From positions 1 to 64,000 of the forward strand of contig JACPNP010000007.1 of NCBI GenBank assembly GCA_016185365.1: DNA of 64,000 nucleotides. The letters run 5' to 3'. The stretch is from Terriglobales bacterium. Its GTDB lineage: Bacteria; Acidobacteriota; Terriglobia; Terriglobales; Acidobacteriaceae. The translations under genes and the position numbers were made by a program. Shown here in pieces: positions 15,777 through 24,980 of the stretch. Position 1 is the stretch's first letter; every line of letters starts with the position of its first letter. The notes under the pieces are model-generated. The model was not told where the DNA came from, made no database searches, and saw only the letters and a program-made list of their open reading frames with translations.

Positions 15777-16700
15777 TTACTGTAGGTCCGCCGAGGCGGC
15801 CAGGATGCGCCGGGACTCGCTGCGGATGAATTTGTTGGAATCCTGATTGGCCATCACTTCCAGCGCCTGACGCACGCTGGTGTCGGCCACGCGCGAACGC
15901 AGGGCGCGGATGGCTTCGGTGCGGACCCCGGGATTCGAGTCGCGGATCAGGGCTTCCAGCATGGCGTCACGCACGCGCTGGTCGCTGTCCACGAAGGGCT
16001 TCAGGCCTTCCAGCGCCTTCAGGCGCACGCCCGGGTTGCGGTCATAGCGCAAGGAGAGCATCAGCGCCTCGCGGACGTGCTCATCTTCCGGTCGCTTGGT
16101 GAGCAGGTTCACGGAATCCATGCGCACGCCGGAGTTGTAATTGCTGCGCGCCGCAAAGAGCAACAGTTGCTGGATCCTCGGATCATTCAACGAGCCCGAG
16201 GCCGTCTCCGGCACGGCCCGGTCATACTGGATCTGCACAGTATTCGAATTCGGGTCCTGGGTGATGCCCTTGATGGAAGTGATGGTGGCGTTGGCCGTGT
16301 CCGGCGTTGTGCTCTGTCCGCCGTTCTGCTTGACCGCCATGAACGTCGTCATGGAGCCGCTGAGGAAACCGACTACCAGCAGGATGCCGGCGAGCGCGGG
16401 AGCGAAGCGGACCTGCTGGAACCATCGGGTCACGTCCAGCGCGATGCGCCATGAGGGTATCTGTTCGGTGGATTCCAGCTTCTCCTGCAGGCGCATGCGC
16501 GAGGCGGCCAGCAGATTCGGTGTCGGCTCGGCCATGGGCATCAGGCCGGTCATGGCGGCATGGAAGCCGCGCAGAGCGGTCACTTCCTCCGCGCAGTCCT
16601 TGCACTTGGCCAGATGCATGTCCATCTCGTGCCGGGCGTCATCCGCCAGCTCGTCATACAGCAGCAGCGTCGCGTTGTTCTTTACCCATTCGCAGTTCAT
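15777..16700 (-). CDS. Anti-sigma factor: zinc finger, one membrane helix, periplasmic HEAT repeats
   Basis: 307 residues. The N-terminus has the ZAS zinc motif HxxxCxxC in HLAKCKDC (about 29-36), with an additional Cys at residue 3. One membrane helix lies near 130-150 (FAPALAGILLVVGFLSGSMTTF). The C-terminal half (about 190-305) consists of HEAT-like repeats, each with a NPGVRLKALE / NPGVRTEAIRALR core. This topology puts a zinc anti-sigma domain in the cytoplasm and a HEAT array in the periplasm. It follows the ECF sigma gene and should sequester that sigma factor; the HEAT array is the likely signal-sensing part. Confidence 0.87.
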   Translation of the reverse strand: MNCEWVKNNATLLLYDELADDARHEMDMHLAKCKDCAEEVTALRGFHAAMTGLMPMAEPTPNLLAASRMRLQEKLESTEQIPSWRIALDVTRWFQQVRFAPALAGILLVVGFLSGSMTTFMAVKQNGGQSTTPDTANATITSIKGITQDPNSNTVQIQYDRAVPETASGSLNDPRIQQLLLFAARSNYNSGVRMDSVNLLTKRPEDEHVREALMLSLRYDRNPGVRLKALEGLKPFVDSDQRVRDAMLEALIRDSNPGVRTEAIRALRSRVADTSVRQALEVMANQDSNKFIRSESRRILAASADLQ

Positions 16701-16709
16701 ATTGCACCC

Positions 16710-16740
16710 GCTTCCAGCTGCCAGCCACCGGCTGCCGGCA
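16710..16740. repeat. Heptamer tandem repeat
   Basis: GCTTCC AGCTGCC AGCCACC GGCTGCC GGCA: period seven with the theme AGCTNCC, in the 46-base gap between the sigma and anti-sigma genes. A second array with the same heptamer theme is at 25189-25220. Confidence 0.7.
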
Positions 16741-16746
16741 AAATCC

Positions 16747-17478
16747 TTACCGCAACTGCACCAACTGGCCGCGCAGTTTCTGCGTGGCCCGGAAGAGCGT
16801 GTTCTTCGCCGTCTCTTCCGTCGTGTTCAACATCTCGCCGATGGTGCGCAGTTTGAGTCCCTGATAGTGCTTCAACTCGAACACCATGCGCTCCCGCGGC
16901 GTCAATTTCTCAAGGGCGTTCCCGATCCGCCTGCCCAGCTCCTTGCGCATCAATTCGCGCTCGGGGCTGGCGCCGGAGCGGTCATCAGGCACCGCATCCA
17001 GCAGGCTGTACTCTCCGCCTTCACCGTCGGCCACCACCGGCGCGTCTTCGCGGCGGGTCTTGCGCCGCCGCAGATGGTCCAGGCACAGATTGGTGACGAT
17101 GCGGTAGATCCAGGTGTAGAAAGAACACTCGAAGCGGAAGTTCCCGATGTGGCGATACGCCTTGAGGAACGCTTCCTGATAGATGTCCTGAGCGTCCGAT
17201 TCCGAACCGGTAAGGTGCAGGGCCAATCGCAGGACCGCCTGGTCATACTGACGGACCAGCACCTCGAAGGCGGCATGGTCGCCCCGCTGCGCCTGCCGGA
17301 CCAGATCGGAATCGTCCACGCGGCCTAGTAACGTGCCTGCCATGCCCATCCCGGCCGCCGGGCCGTTCCCGCCACCGTTTCCGGAGCGCTGAACAGGCCC
17401 AGCTGAGGCCTTGGAATTTGAACCCCTCATCCGGCCCGCCGGCGCCTGGATCGCGATGGCACCCAGCATTGCTTCCAC
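16747..17478 (-). CDS. ECF RNA polymerase sigma factor
   Basis: 243 residues. A Gly/Ala/Pro-rich N-terminal extension of about 50 residues precedes sigma region 2 (LVRQAQRGDHAAFEVLVRQY, then DIYQEAFLKAYRHI and YTWIYRIVTNLCLDHLRRRK). Region 4 is at about 180-240 (LTPRERMVFELKHYQGLKLRTIGEMLNTTEETAKNTL). It heads the operon sigma, anti-sigma/HEAT, DUF4097, PDZ and probably responds to envelope stress. The start at 17478 is the longest option; an internal ATG about 43 or 45 codons in (GMGMAG) would give a standard-length sigma factor. Confidence 0.93.
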   Translation of the reverse strand: MEAMLGAIAIQAPAGRMRGSNSKASAGPVQRSGNGGGNGPAAGMGMAGTLLGRVDDSDLVRQAQRGDHAAFEVLVRQYDQAVLRLALHLTGSESDAQDIYQEAFLKAYRHIGNFRFECSFYTWIYRIVTNLCLDHLRRRKTRREDAPVVADGEGGEYSLLDAVPDDRSGASPERELMRKELGRRIGNALEKLTPRERMVFELKHYQGLKLRTIGEMLNTTEETAKNTLFRATQKLRGQLVQLR

Positions 17479-17819
17479 GTCGCTAATCCCTTCTCTACCT
17501 GGCAGGGAATAGACGAGGTAAATGCCTGATGGTAAGCAGGATTATAGCTTCTGGCAGGGGAATTGCCTTACCTTGGGCACCCCCGTTCTCAGTGCCATTC
17601 GGCCCACCCCGCAAAGGCCTGGAACCGGCTGCTTTGAAGGGCAGATTGGGTCTAAAACGGTTCAAAACCGAGGTGGATGACAGTTCGTCACAATCGCTCA
17701 AGTTTTCCACAGATTTAGCCTGACGCCACCTGACGTGTTCCGAAAACAGAACAAGATGTGGATTTTTGGGATTAGGCCAGTGATTCCGCTTAACCTGCGG
17801 GCCGCTCGGAGGTGAGTCG
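17479..17819. other. Divergent intergenic region between sigma operon and patatin gene
   Basis: No gene is visible in these 341 bases. A small inverted repeat CGGTT-CAA-AACCG lies near 17660. The composition falls towards AT near 17690-17780, as expected for promoter DNA, but no convincing -35/-10 pair was found. A GGAGG ribosome site lies at about 17809-17813 just before the patatin ATG. Confidence 0.5.
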
Positions 17820-20800
17820 ATGAGCACGCAGCCTGTTCTTGCCAGCCAGTCAAATGCTCCTGATCCGTACACCCAGGACATCCGTTTCGCCGTGGTGATG
17901 TACGGCGGTGTGTCGCTCTGTATTTACATGAACGGCGTGGCCCAGGAGATGCTCAACCTGTCGCGGGCGACATCGCGCCTGCCCGACGCCGGCAAAGGGA
18001 CATCTGCCGTCTATCAACGGCTTTCGCAAGCGCTCGGCGGCGCGCGCTTTGTGGTGGATGTCATCTCGGGGACATCCGCCGGCGGGATCAACGGCATTTT
18101 TCTGGCCAAGGCCCTGGCCAACAATCAGGAGATGGAAAGTCTCAGCGGTCTCTGGAAGGAAAAGGGCGATCTGGGCGTGTTGTTGAATGACGCAGGGTCG
18201 AAACGGTGGCCGGTAAAAAACCAGAAGCCGCCGGCTTCCCTTCTTAACACCCGCCGCATGTATCTTGAGCTGCTCGAGGCATTCAACGGAATGGACGGTG
18301 GCGAACAGGCCCCGTCGCGACACGTCAATGAGCTGGACTTATTTGTAACGACCACGGACATCACCGGGCAGGTGGTGCCATTGCTGGTCGACGGCAACCA
18401 CGTCGAGGAGAAGAAGCATAAACAGGTGTTCCACTTCGTGTATTCCACAGCGGAGGATCGCGGTATCAAGCGGAATGACTTTAAAAGAATGAACAATCCC
18501 TTCCTGGCCTTCGCGGCGCGATGCACCTCCTCTTTCCCGGTCGCCTTCGAGCCGATGACTGTGGCGGAGATGGAGGATGTACGGCTGGCATTGCGCATGA
18601 ACCCGGATTTCAATCTGCAAAGCCTTGAGAATGTCTACCGCCCTTATACCGCAGCGGAGCTTGGCCAACGTCATTTCGGCGATGGCGGCTATCTGGACAA
18701 TAAACCATTCAGCTATCCCACAGAGCTATTGAGCCGGCGGAACCCCACGCGCCCGGTCCGGCGGACGCTGCTCTATGTGGAACCAGACCCGGAACAACTG
18801 CTCGACCACGGGCCGGCAACCCGGGAGATCGACTTCATCGCCAATGCCCAGGCAGCCCTGATCGGACTCCCCACCTACGAGACCATCCGCGAGGACATCG
18901 ACCGTATCCACGAGCGCAACCGGCTGATCCGTAGGGTGGCCCATGTGTACGAAGGTATCCGCGAGGACCTTGGCTGGATCGCGCGGTCCGGAAGAGGACT
19001 GCCCACCGCGGCACCAGGCAACGACTACGCGAAGGAGTACCTGGAGGACCTGACCGCGAAATACGGCCCAGCCTATGGCGGCTACCACCGCCTCAAAGTC
19101 GCCGAGGTGACCGATCAACTCACGGCGCTGGTCAGTCGCTCCACGGAATTCGGAGCATCCCCGGGAGGACAGGCGACCGTGCGGCGCGTGATGCAGTGCT
19201 GGCGGTACCAGGTCTATCAACCGCTCAAAAGCGCTGCAGCGGAGCCGGGCAAACACAGTGAGACCAGATTCCTCTTGCAATTCGACCTGGGCTACCGGCT
19301 TCGCCGGCTGGACCATATTCGTTGGGAGATCGACACACTAAGTGGAGACGTGACTGCCGTGGATGCGATCGTGCGAGACGGTGTGACCGCCATATCGCGG
19401 ACGGAGTACGAGGACCTGCAAGCCTATCTCCTCGGGCTGAAAAAGGCTGTCTCAGAGATCTACACCGTCCTGCGGATCATGCAACACAACGTCTGGTCAG
19501 CCCCGATCGATTTGAACACAGAGGAAACCAAGCCTAAAACGATCGACGATCTTGATGCATTGTTGAAGAGTGACCTGAGCAACACGGAATCCCGCACCCG
19601 ATTTGCCGAATGCGTCCTTTCCCTGGCCCGGGGGGTCCTATCGGGGCTGGCCACACTGACACAGACCGACTCCTGGAAGGCGGCGTGCCTGCAGCTGGAC
19701 CGGATCGCGAGGGACCCGGTCACCCCGACATTGCCGGACTCGATCGTCAACGAGGTGACGGGCAAGCTCGAGAAGCTCGATGCACTTCTGCATAAGGTCT
19801 TCAGCTGGGCAAGCCCCCGATTCGCTGCTGTGGTCGCCGGCGATGACTCCTCGAAGCGGGGCAAGCTTCTGCAGCATCTGCGGACCACGTATGACCGGTT
19901 CGAGTGTTTCGATATGGCGCTGTTCCCCACGCTCTACTCGACCGGCGCGGGCGAGACCGGGGTGATGGACATCGTGCGCGTCAGTCCGCGGGACACCAGT
20001 GACGCGAACAACAATCAACGCCTTGGCGGCGCGAGCCTTATGCACTTCAGCGCCTTTCTGGAGCGGGCCTGGCGGGAAAATGACATTCTCTGGGGCCGGA
20101 TGGATGCGGCCGACCGTCTCATCTGGACCCTGGCGAAAGGGTCCGTCCTGGATCCAGGCGATACAGCGAAGATGGTGCGCGATGCGCAGCTCGTCATTTT
20201 GCTGGAAGAGCTGACTCCGGGGCGCGTCACCCAACTGGAAATCATCCTCTCTCAAGCATTCCCGGGGCAGAAGCTCGAAGTGGCTGTGCAGAGGATCCTG
20301 GCGGAAAAGCCGATCACGCCCGCAGAGCAGCGTGCCCAGTTGCTCCTGGAAGCCAGCGCCGCGTTTGCCCAGAAAAAAGAAATCGCGTTCCTCGATGACC
20401 TGAAGACCCACTATGAGGTCATCGCCCATCCCGCCCCGCATACGGCCCTGCAGATCGCGGCCCGAGCCATCGCTGTCTTTGGCCAGATGCTGGATGGCGT
20501 CCTGGTCAAGCGAAGGGTCGACCCCAAGATCGCGCGGTATATCGCGCTGGCCGGCCGGGCCGCCGTGGGCATGCTGGAGATGGCTACGGAGCGAAGCTTT
20601 GCCGGCATTTTGTTGAACAACCTGCACCGCCTGGCGATGCTGGCGGCGCTCATGCTTCTGGCATTTGGTTATGTCGGCGGGAAAAAAGAGGTCGTGCAAT
20701 TCGGGTGGCAAGTGTTTGGGGCCGTGCTCATCCTCTATGTCGGGGTGTGGCTGTTGCAGCTATTGCTCCACCGATCGTGGAAGAAGATGTATTTCAATAT

Positions 20801-20954
20801 GTTCGCCGCTCTCCTGACGGCCATCATGCTTGCCCTGGCCGTGTTCGGCGGCTCGCAGCTCTATTTTCAGAAAGCCTATTACGGGCAACAGCTCTGGGAA
20901 TGGCTCAGCGCGCTAGGGCACAAGATCATGCTCTATCTCTCCTGTAGCTCTTGA
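17820..20954 (+). CDS. Large patatin-like phospholipase with DUF3376-type C-terminal region
   Basis: 1044 residues. The N-terminal 320 residues are a patatin domain: oxyanion region VMYGGVSLCIYMNG at about 27-40, nucleophile elbow SGTSAGGING at about 83-92, and the catalytic aspartate in DGGYLDNKPF near 292. The middle is helical, and the last 110 residues contain three membrane segments (LAMLAALMLLAFGYVGG, VFGAVLILYVGVWLLQLLL, MFAALLTAIMLALAVFGG). The length and layout fit the patatin-related TIGR03607/DUF3376 family, whose role is unknown; a membrane-bound lipid hydrolase is the best description. GGAGG precedes the ATG. It stands alone between divergent and convergent operons. Confidence 0.87.
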   Translation: MSTQPVLASQSNAPDPYTQDIRFAVVMYGGVSLCIYMNGVAQEMLNLSRATSRLPDAGKGTSAVYQRLSQALGGARFVVDVISGTSAGGINGIFLAKALANNQEMESLSGLWKEKGDLGVLLNDAGSKRWPVKNQKPPASLLNTRRMYLELLEAFNGMDGGEQAPSRHVNELDLFVTTTDITGQVVPLLVDGNHVEEKKHKQVFHFVYSTAEDRGIKRNDFKRMNNPFLAFAARCTSSFPVAFEPMTVAEMEDVRLALRMNPDFNLQSLENVYRPYTAAELGQRHFGDGGYLDNKPFSYPTELLSRRNPTRPVRRTLLYVEPDPEQLLDHGPATREIDFIANAQAALIGLPTYETIREDIDRIHERNRLIRRVAHVYEGIREDLGWIARSGRGLPTAAPGNDYAKEYLEDLTAKYGPAYGGYHRLKVAEVTDQLTALVSRSTEFGASPGGQATVRRVMQCWRYQVYQPLKSAAAEPGKHSETRFLLQFDLGYRLRRLDHIRWEIDTLSGDVTAVDAIVRDGVTAISRTEYEDLQAYLLGLKKAVSEIYTVLRIMQHNVWSAPIDLNTEETKPKTIDDLDALLKSDLSNTESRTRFAECVLSLARGVLSGLATLTQTDSWKAACLQLDRIARDPVTPTLPDSIVNEVTGKLEKLDALLHKVFSWASPRFAAVVAGDDSSKRGKLLQHLRTTYDRFECFDMALFPTLYSTGAGETGVMDIVRVSPRDTSDANNNQRLGGASLMHFSAFLERAWRENDILWGRMDAADRLIWTLAKGSVLDPGDTAKMVRDAQLVILLEELTPGRVTQLEIILSQAFPGQKLEVAVQRILAEKPITPAEQRAQLLLEASAAFAQKKEIAFLDDLKTHYEVIAHPAPHTALQIAARAIAVFGQMLDGVLVKRRVDPKIARYIALAGRAAVGMLEMATERSFAGILLNNLHRLAMLAALMLLAFGYVGGKKEVVQFGWQVFGAVLILYVGVWLLQLLLHRSWKKMYFNMFAALLTAIMLALAVFGGSQLYFQKAYYGQQLWEWLSALGHKIMLYLSCSS

Positions 20955-20981
20955 ATCGGAGGCGGGACGTGCCGCAAAACG

Positions 20982-21005
20982 AAAAGGCGGAGCCTTAGCT
21001 CCGCC
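20982..21005 (-). terminator. Rho-independent terminator after rplI
   Basis: Perfect stem GGCGGAGC (20986-20993), loop CTTA, GCTCCGCC (20998-21005). AAAA before it reads as TTTT on the minus strand. It lies 22 bases beyond the rplI stop and also separates the convergent patatin gene. Confidence 0.8.
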
Positions 21006-21027
21006 CGGGAATCCTTGCTAATCAGAG

Positions 21028-21486
21028 TTACACCGTCGCCGCTTCTTCCGCCTTGACCGTCACCTTGAAGCGCGCGGTGACGTCGCGATGCAGCTTGATG
21101 GGCACATCGAACTCGCCCAGCGACTTGATGGGTTCTTCCAGCTGGATCTTGCGGCGATCCACGTTGAAGCCCTTGGCGTTGAGGGCCTCCGCCAGATCGG
21201 CCGAGGTGACCGAACCGAAGAGGTGGTCCTTCTCGCCGGTCTTGCGCGTGAACTCCAGGGCCACGGCCTCGAACTGCTTGGCCAGCAGCTCGGCTTCCGT
21301 CTTCTCTTTGGCCGAGCGGCGCACCGAAGCGGCCTTCATCTGCTCGATGACGTTCTTGTTGCCCTTGGTGGCTTCGATGGCCAGCTTGCGGGGCAGCAGG
21401 AAGTTGCGGCCATAACCGTCGGCGACTTTCACAACATCACCGCGGTGTCCGAGTTTCTCGATGTCTTCTTTCAGAATGACTTCCAT
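21028..21486 (-). CDS. rplI: 50S ribosomal protein L9
   Basis: 152 residues from the ATG at 21486; an upstream in-frame start at 21540 would add 18 residues that do not belong to L9. The N-terminal domain MEVILKEDIEKLGHRGDVVKV and the GYGRNFLLPRKLA signature at about 24-36 bind 23S rRNA, and the long helix and C-terminal domain follow. It is the last gene of the rpsF-rpsR-rplI group and is followed by a terminator. Confidence 0.97.
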   Translation of the reverse strand: MEVILKEDIEKLGHRGDVVKVADGYGRNFLLPRKLAIEATKGNKNVIEQMKAASVRRSAKEKTEAELLAKQFEAVALEFTRKTGEKDHLFGSVTSADLAEALNAKGFNVDRRKIQLEEPIKSLGEFDVPIKLHRDVTARFKVTVKAEEAATV

Positions 21487-21570
21487 GTTCCAGGCTCCGA
21501 TCTCCGGGCCGGTGCAGAGCGCCGGCCGTGCATCTTTCATGTCACGCGTCCGCCTTGGCGGACGCTGCGG

Positions 21571-21897
21571 TCAGCGCGCCGCGTACGGCAGCAACGCGAT
21601 GTTGCGCGCCTGCTTGATGGCGTTGGTCACTTCGCGCTGGTGCGGGCTGCAGACGCCGGTCAGCCGGCGCGGCGTGATCTTGCCGCTCTCCGGGGAGACG
21701 AACTGCCCGAGCAGGCGCACGTCCTTGTAATTGATGTCGTCGATGCGCTCGACGCAGAACTTGCAGACCTTCTTGCGGCGGAAGAACTTCCGCCCGCCCG
21801 GTCCGGAACCTCCGGCGGGGCGTTCCGAGCGTTCGCGGCCGGGGCCGCCCCCGGAGCGTGGTCCGGGACCTGATGTGGTTCTTGCTTCGTCAGCCAT
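21571..21897 (-). CDS. rpsR: 30S ribosomal protein S18
   Basis: 108 residues. The core from residue 37 ([32 protein letters not shown]) matches S18, with a CxxC pair, and ends [12 protein letters not shown] Gly/Pro/Arg-rich N-terminal extension of about 35 residues makes it longer than the usual 75-80. It lies between rpsF and rplI in the standard order. Confidence 0.96.
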   Translation of the reverse strand: MADEARTTSGPGPRSGGGPGRERSERPAGGSGPGGRKFFRRKKVCKFCVERIDDINYKDVRLLGQFVSPESGKITPRRLTGVCSPHQREVTNAIKQARNIALLPYAAR

Positions 21898-21975
21898 GAT
21901 GGATCCTTTCGTCTTCCTGATGTTGTTCCCGGCGCGGCATGTTCCGCCGGCCGTGGTCCGCGCGCGACTTCCGGA

Positions 21976-22413
21976 CTATGCGCCCGGGGTCTCCGGCGCC
22001 GGCGTGGCCGCCGCGGCCGCAGCGGCCGCTGCATTGGCGGCATTCGCCGCCGCCGCGGCTTCCACCGCGCTGCGCTTTACTTTTTGCGAGCGGAGTTTCG
22101 CCAGCTTCTCCACCCGCTTCATGCGTTCGTCCGTGCGCACGGTGATGAACTTCAGCACCGGCTCGCTCACGCGCAGGCGCCGCTCCACTTCGTGGATGGC
22201 GTTGCCGTCCGCTTCGAGCTTGAGCAGGACGTAGTTGCCGTCATTGAACCGGCGGACCATATAGGCCAGGCGGCGCTTGCCCATCTTCTCGGCGCTCACG
22301 ACCTTGGCCCCTGCCGTGGCGGCGTTGGTCTCGATGGTGGAGACCAGTCTGTCAGCCTCTTCTTCGGTCAGGTCGGGGCGGATGATGAACATCACTTCGT
22401 ATTTGCGTTGCAT
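21976..22413 (-). CDS. rpsF: 30S ribosomal protein S6
   Basis: 145 residues. MQRKYEVMFIIRPDLTEEE and KMGKRRLAYMV.RFNDGNYVL are S6 hallmarks. After about residue 110 there is an alanine-rich tail (AAANAANAAAAAAAAA) not present in E. coli S6. It is the first of the rpsF-rpsR-rplI trio and binds S18 in the small subunit. Confidence 0.96.
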   Translation of the reverse strand: MQRKYEVMFIIRPDLTEEEADRLVSTIETNAATAGAKVVSAEKMGKRRLAYMVRRFNDGNYVLLKLEADGNAIHEVERRLRVSEPVLKFITVRTDERMKRVEKLAKLRSQKVKRSAVEAAAAANAANAAAAAAAAATPAPETPGA

Positions 22414-22439
22414 GTGTCTCTCCGGAAAACTCGTGTTCG

Positions 22440-23039
22440 TTACTCGTTCTCGTCCACGGCCTCATCGCGGCGGTGGAAGCGGTTCATGGTCGCAACCACA
22501 CCGTCCACCAGGATCGCGGTCACCGCATCGGCGGCACGATCCAGCATCTCGCCCACGAGGGGCAGGTCCTTCTTCTTCCACGCGGTCAGCACGTATTCCG
22601 CGCCGTCGCGCAACGGATGGTCCGGCGCAATGCCGAGCCGCACCCGGATAAACTCCTGGCCCACGGCGCTGATCACGCTCTCCACGCCGTTGTGCCCGCC
22701 CGCGCTGCCCCGCTCCTTGATGCGGAGCGTGCCCAGGGGAAAGGCCAGCTCGTCATGAATCACGATCAGGTCCTTGCGCGGGTCGAACTCTTCCTTGCTC
22801 TGGCGTTCGGCCACCAATTCCCTCACCGCGTTGCCGCTGAGGTTCATGAAGGTCTCCGGCTTGGCCAGCAGGACTTCGTGTCCCGCGATCCTGGCCTTGC
22901 CGGTCAGCGCCCGGCAGCGGCGATTGTTCACCGCCACGCCCGCCTGTTCCGCCAGCAGGTCCACGACCAGAAAGCCGAGATTATGCGGCGTCTGCTCGTA
23001 CTCCGGACCCGGATTGCCCAATCCGACGATCAGCTTCAC
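22440..23039 (-). CDS. pth: Peptidyl-tRNA hydrolase
   Basis: 199 residues, the usual length. The N-terminus KLIVGLGNPGPEYEQTPHNLGF contains the conserved asparagine and catalytic histidine (near residue 20). HDELAFPLGTLRIKERGSAGGHNGVESV and FIRVRLGIAPDH complete the active site. It recycles tRNA from stalled peptidyl-tRNA in the cytoplasm. It lies five bases downstream of rplY, an arrangement common in bacteria. Confidence 0.97.
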   Translation of the reverse strand: MKLIVGLGNPGPEYEQTPHNLGFLVVDLLAEQAGVAVNNRRCRALTGKARIAGHEVLLAKPETFMNLSGNAVRELVAERQSKEEFDPRKDLIVIHDELAFPLGTLRIKERGSAGGHNGVESVISAVGQEFIRVRLGIAPDHPLRDGAEYVLTAWKKKDLPLVGEMLDRAADAVTAILVDGVVATMNRFHRRDEAVDENE

Positions 23040-23044
23040 GCCGG

Positions 23045-23740
23045 TTATTTCTTGCCCGCAGGAGCCTCAGCCACTTCCTCGGTCTCCTGCTTGCCCTTCT
23101 TGATGACTTCCGGCTCGGCCGGGGCCGCGGCCGCGGCTTCCGCCGTCGCTTCCGGCGTGGCCACAACCTCTTCCTTCACGGCGGTGATGTGGGCGATGGC
23201 CTGATCCTCCGCGGTGATGAACTTGAGCTTGCCGCCGTGCGCCAGGTCGGAGACGCGCAGCACCTGACCGAAGACCAGATTGGTCACGTCGAGATCGATG
23301 TGGCTGGGGATGTCCGCCGGTAGGCACTCGAGTTCCACCTCACGCATGATCTGATCGAGGATGCCGCCCTGGGTCTTCACGCCTTCGGCGGTGCCGGTCA
23401 GGATGACGGGCACGGTGACGCGCAGCGCCTTCTTCATGTCGATACGCTTGAAGTCGATGTGCAACAGGTTGTCCTTGACCGGGTCATACTGCCAGTCCAC
23501 GATCATGGCCTTTTCCGCCGCGCCTTCGCCGACCTTGAGGTCGAAGATGGTGTTGTGGCCGGACTCCGAATGCAGGATCTTGGTGATCTGCTTGGGGCTG
23601 ACGCTCACCGCGATGGAATCCTTGCCCGCGCCATAGACCACCGCCGGGATCCTGCCGGTCACGCGAAGCCGCTTGGCCTCGTTCTTACCGCGCGATTCCG
23701 CCGGCCGCGTCTGCGCTTCTACCAGTTCATTCGTGATCAT
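23045..23740 (-). CDS. rplY: 50S ribosomal protein L25/general stress protein Ctc
   Basis: 231 residues: an N-terminal L25 domain (about 1-95, with RGKNEAKRLRVTGRIPAVVYG) and a C-terminal TL5 beta domain (about 100-190), then an Ala/Glu/Pro-rich tail of about 40 residues. This two-domain form is the Ctc type that binds 5S rRNA. It lies between prs and pth, a conserved order. Confidence 0.95.
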   Translation of the reverse strand: MITNELVEAQTRPAESRGKNEAKRLRVTGRIPAVVYGAGKDSIAVSVSPKQITKILHSESGHNTIFDLKVGEGAAEKAMIVDWQYDPVKDNLLHIDFKRIDMKKALRVTVPVILTGTAEGVKTQGGILDQIMREVELECLPADIPSHIDLDVTNLVFGQVLRVSDLAHGGKLKFITAEDQAIAHITAVKEEVVATPEATAEAAAAAPAEPEVIKKGKQETEEVAEAPAGKK

Positions 23741-23790
23741 CTCGTCTATTTCCTTTCCCTTTGGGGCCTGGGCCCCGGGAGTGAATCGGC

Positions 23791-24837
23791 TTACAGGAAG
23801 AGCGAGCTTACGCTCGTCTCTTCGTGGATCGACTGGATGGCCCGCGCCACCAGCCCGGCGACGGAAAGCACCTTGATCTTGGGCTCCCGCTTCGCCGCCT
23901 CGGTGACCGGGATGGTGTTGGTGACCACCACCTCTTCCAGCACCGAGTTGGAGATCCGCTCGATCGCCGGACCAGAAAGCACCGGGTGCGACGCGCAGGC
24001 ATATACGCTGATCGCGCCCGCATTCTTCAACGCCTCGGCCGTCTTCACCAGCGTGCCCGCGGTGTCGATGATGTCGTCGATGATCAGGCAGTTGCGGCCT
24101 TTCACATCGCCGATCACGTGCATCACTTCGGCCACGTTGGTCTCGGTGCGGCGCTTGTCCACGATGGCCAGCGCGGCATCCATCTTCTTGGCCACGAAGC
24201 GGGCGCGTTCCACGCCGCCGGCATCGGGCGAGACCAGCGTAAGGTCCTGCAATTCCTTCCTGCGGAAGTAATCCACCAGCACCGGGGACGCGAACAGATG
24301 GTCCACCGGGATGTTGAAGTACCCCTGGATCTGCGGCGCATGCAGATCCACCACTAAGGCCCGGTGCGCCCCGGCGGTGGTCAGCAGGTCAGCCACCAGC
24401 TTGGCGGAGATGGCCACCCGCGGCCGGTCCTTGCGGTCCTGCCGCGCGTATCCGAAGTACGGGATCACTGTGGTGATCCGCCGCGCCGACGCGCGCTTCA
24501 GCGCGTCGATCATCAGCAGCAGCTCCATCAGGTGCTGGTCCACCGGATAGCAGGTGGGTTGCACCACGAAGACGTCCGCGCCGCGGACGTTCTCCAGGAT
24601 CTGCAAGTACACTTCCCCGTCGGAGAAGCGGGTAAGGTGCGCCTGTCCGCGGGCAATGCCCAGGAACTGGCAGATCTCATCGGTCAACGCCTCATTGGCG
24701 GTGCCGCAGAAGATCTTGAACTTGTCATCCGGCCTGTGGCGCCCGGGACCGTGTGTCTTGGTCTTGGGACCCTGTTCCGGCTGCGACTTCTTGCTGTCGT
24801 CCTGCGATTGCAGCGCTTTATCGGTTGCCGTCGCCAT
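23791..24837 (-). CDS. prs: Ribose-phosphate pyrophosphokinase (PRPP synthase)
   Basis: 348 residues from ATG 24837, which has GGGAG seven bases upstream; the longer start at 24927 is unlikely. After a charged extension of about 35 residues, the enzyme core starts KFKIFCGTANEALTDEICQFLG. Diagnostic parts are VVDLHAPQIQGYFNIPVDHL, the flexible loop with KRR, and the PRPP loop LIIDDIIDTAGTL. It makes PRPP from ribose-5-phosphate and ATP for nucleotide, His and Trp synthesis. tRNA-Gln and ispE lie upstream, and rplY and pth downstream, a classical gene order. Confidence 0.96.
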   Translation of the reverse strand: MATATDKALQSQDDSKKSQPEQGPKTKTHGPGRHRPDDKFKIFCGTANEALTDEICQFLGIARGQAHLTRFSDGEVYLQILENVRGADVFVVQPTCYPVDQHLMELLLMIDALKRASARRITTVIPYFGYARQDRKDRPRVAISAKLVADLLTTAGAHRALVVDLHAPQIQGYFNIPVDHLFASPVLVDYFRRKELQDLTLVSPDAGGVERARFVAKKMDAALAIVDKRRTETNVAEVMHVIGDVKGRNCLIIDDIIDTAGTLVKTAEALKNAGAISVYACASHPVLSGPAIERISNSVLEEVVVTNTIPVTEAAKREPKIKVLSVAGLVARAIQSIHEETSVSSLFL

Positions 24838-24980
24838 GACATCTCCCATGTGGAACCAGGTTTTGAACCGCTTGGGGTGTGACAGCTGCCAGTCGAACGT
24901 TGGGGCCGGACGCGCCGGTGTCCGCAACGACTCCTGTTCTTGCTTCCTGACTGCTTCCTCGTACTGCGACCATCAAACTT

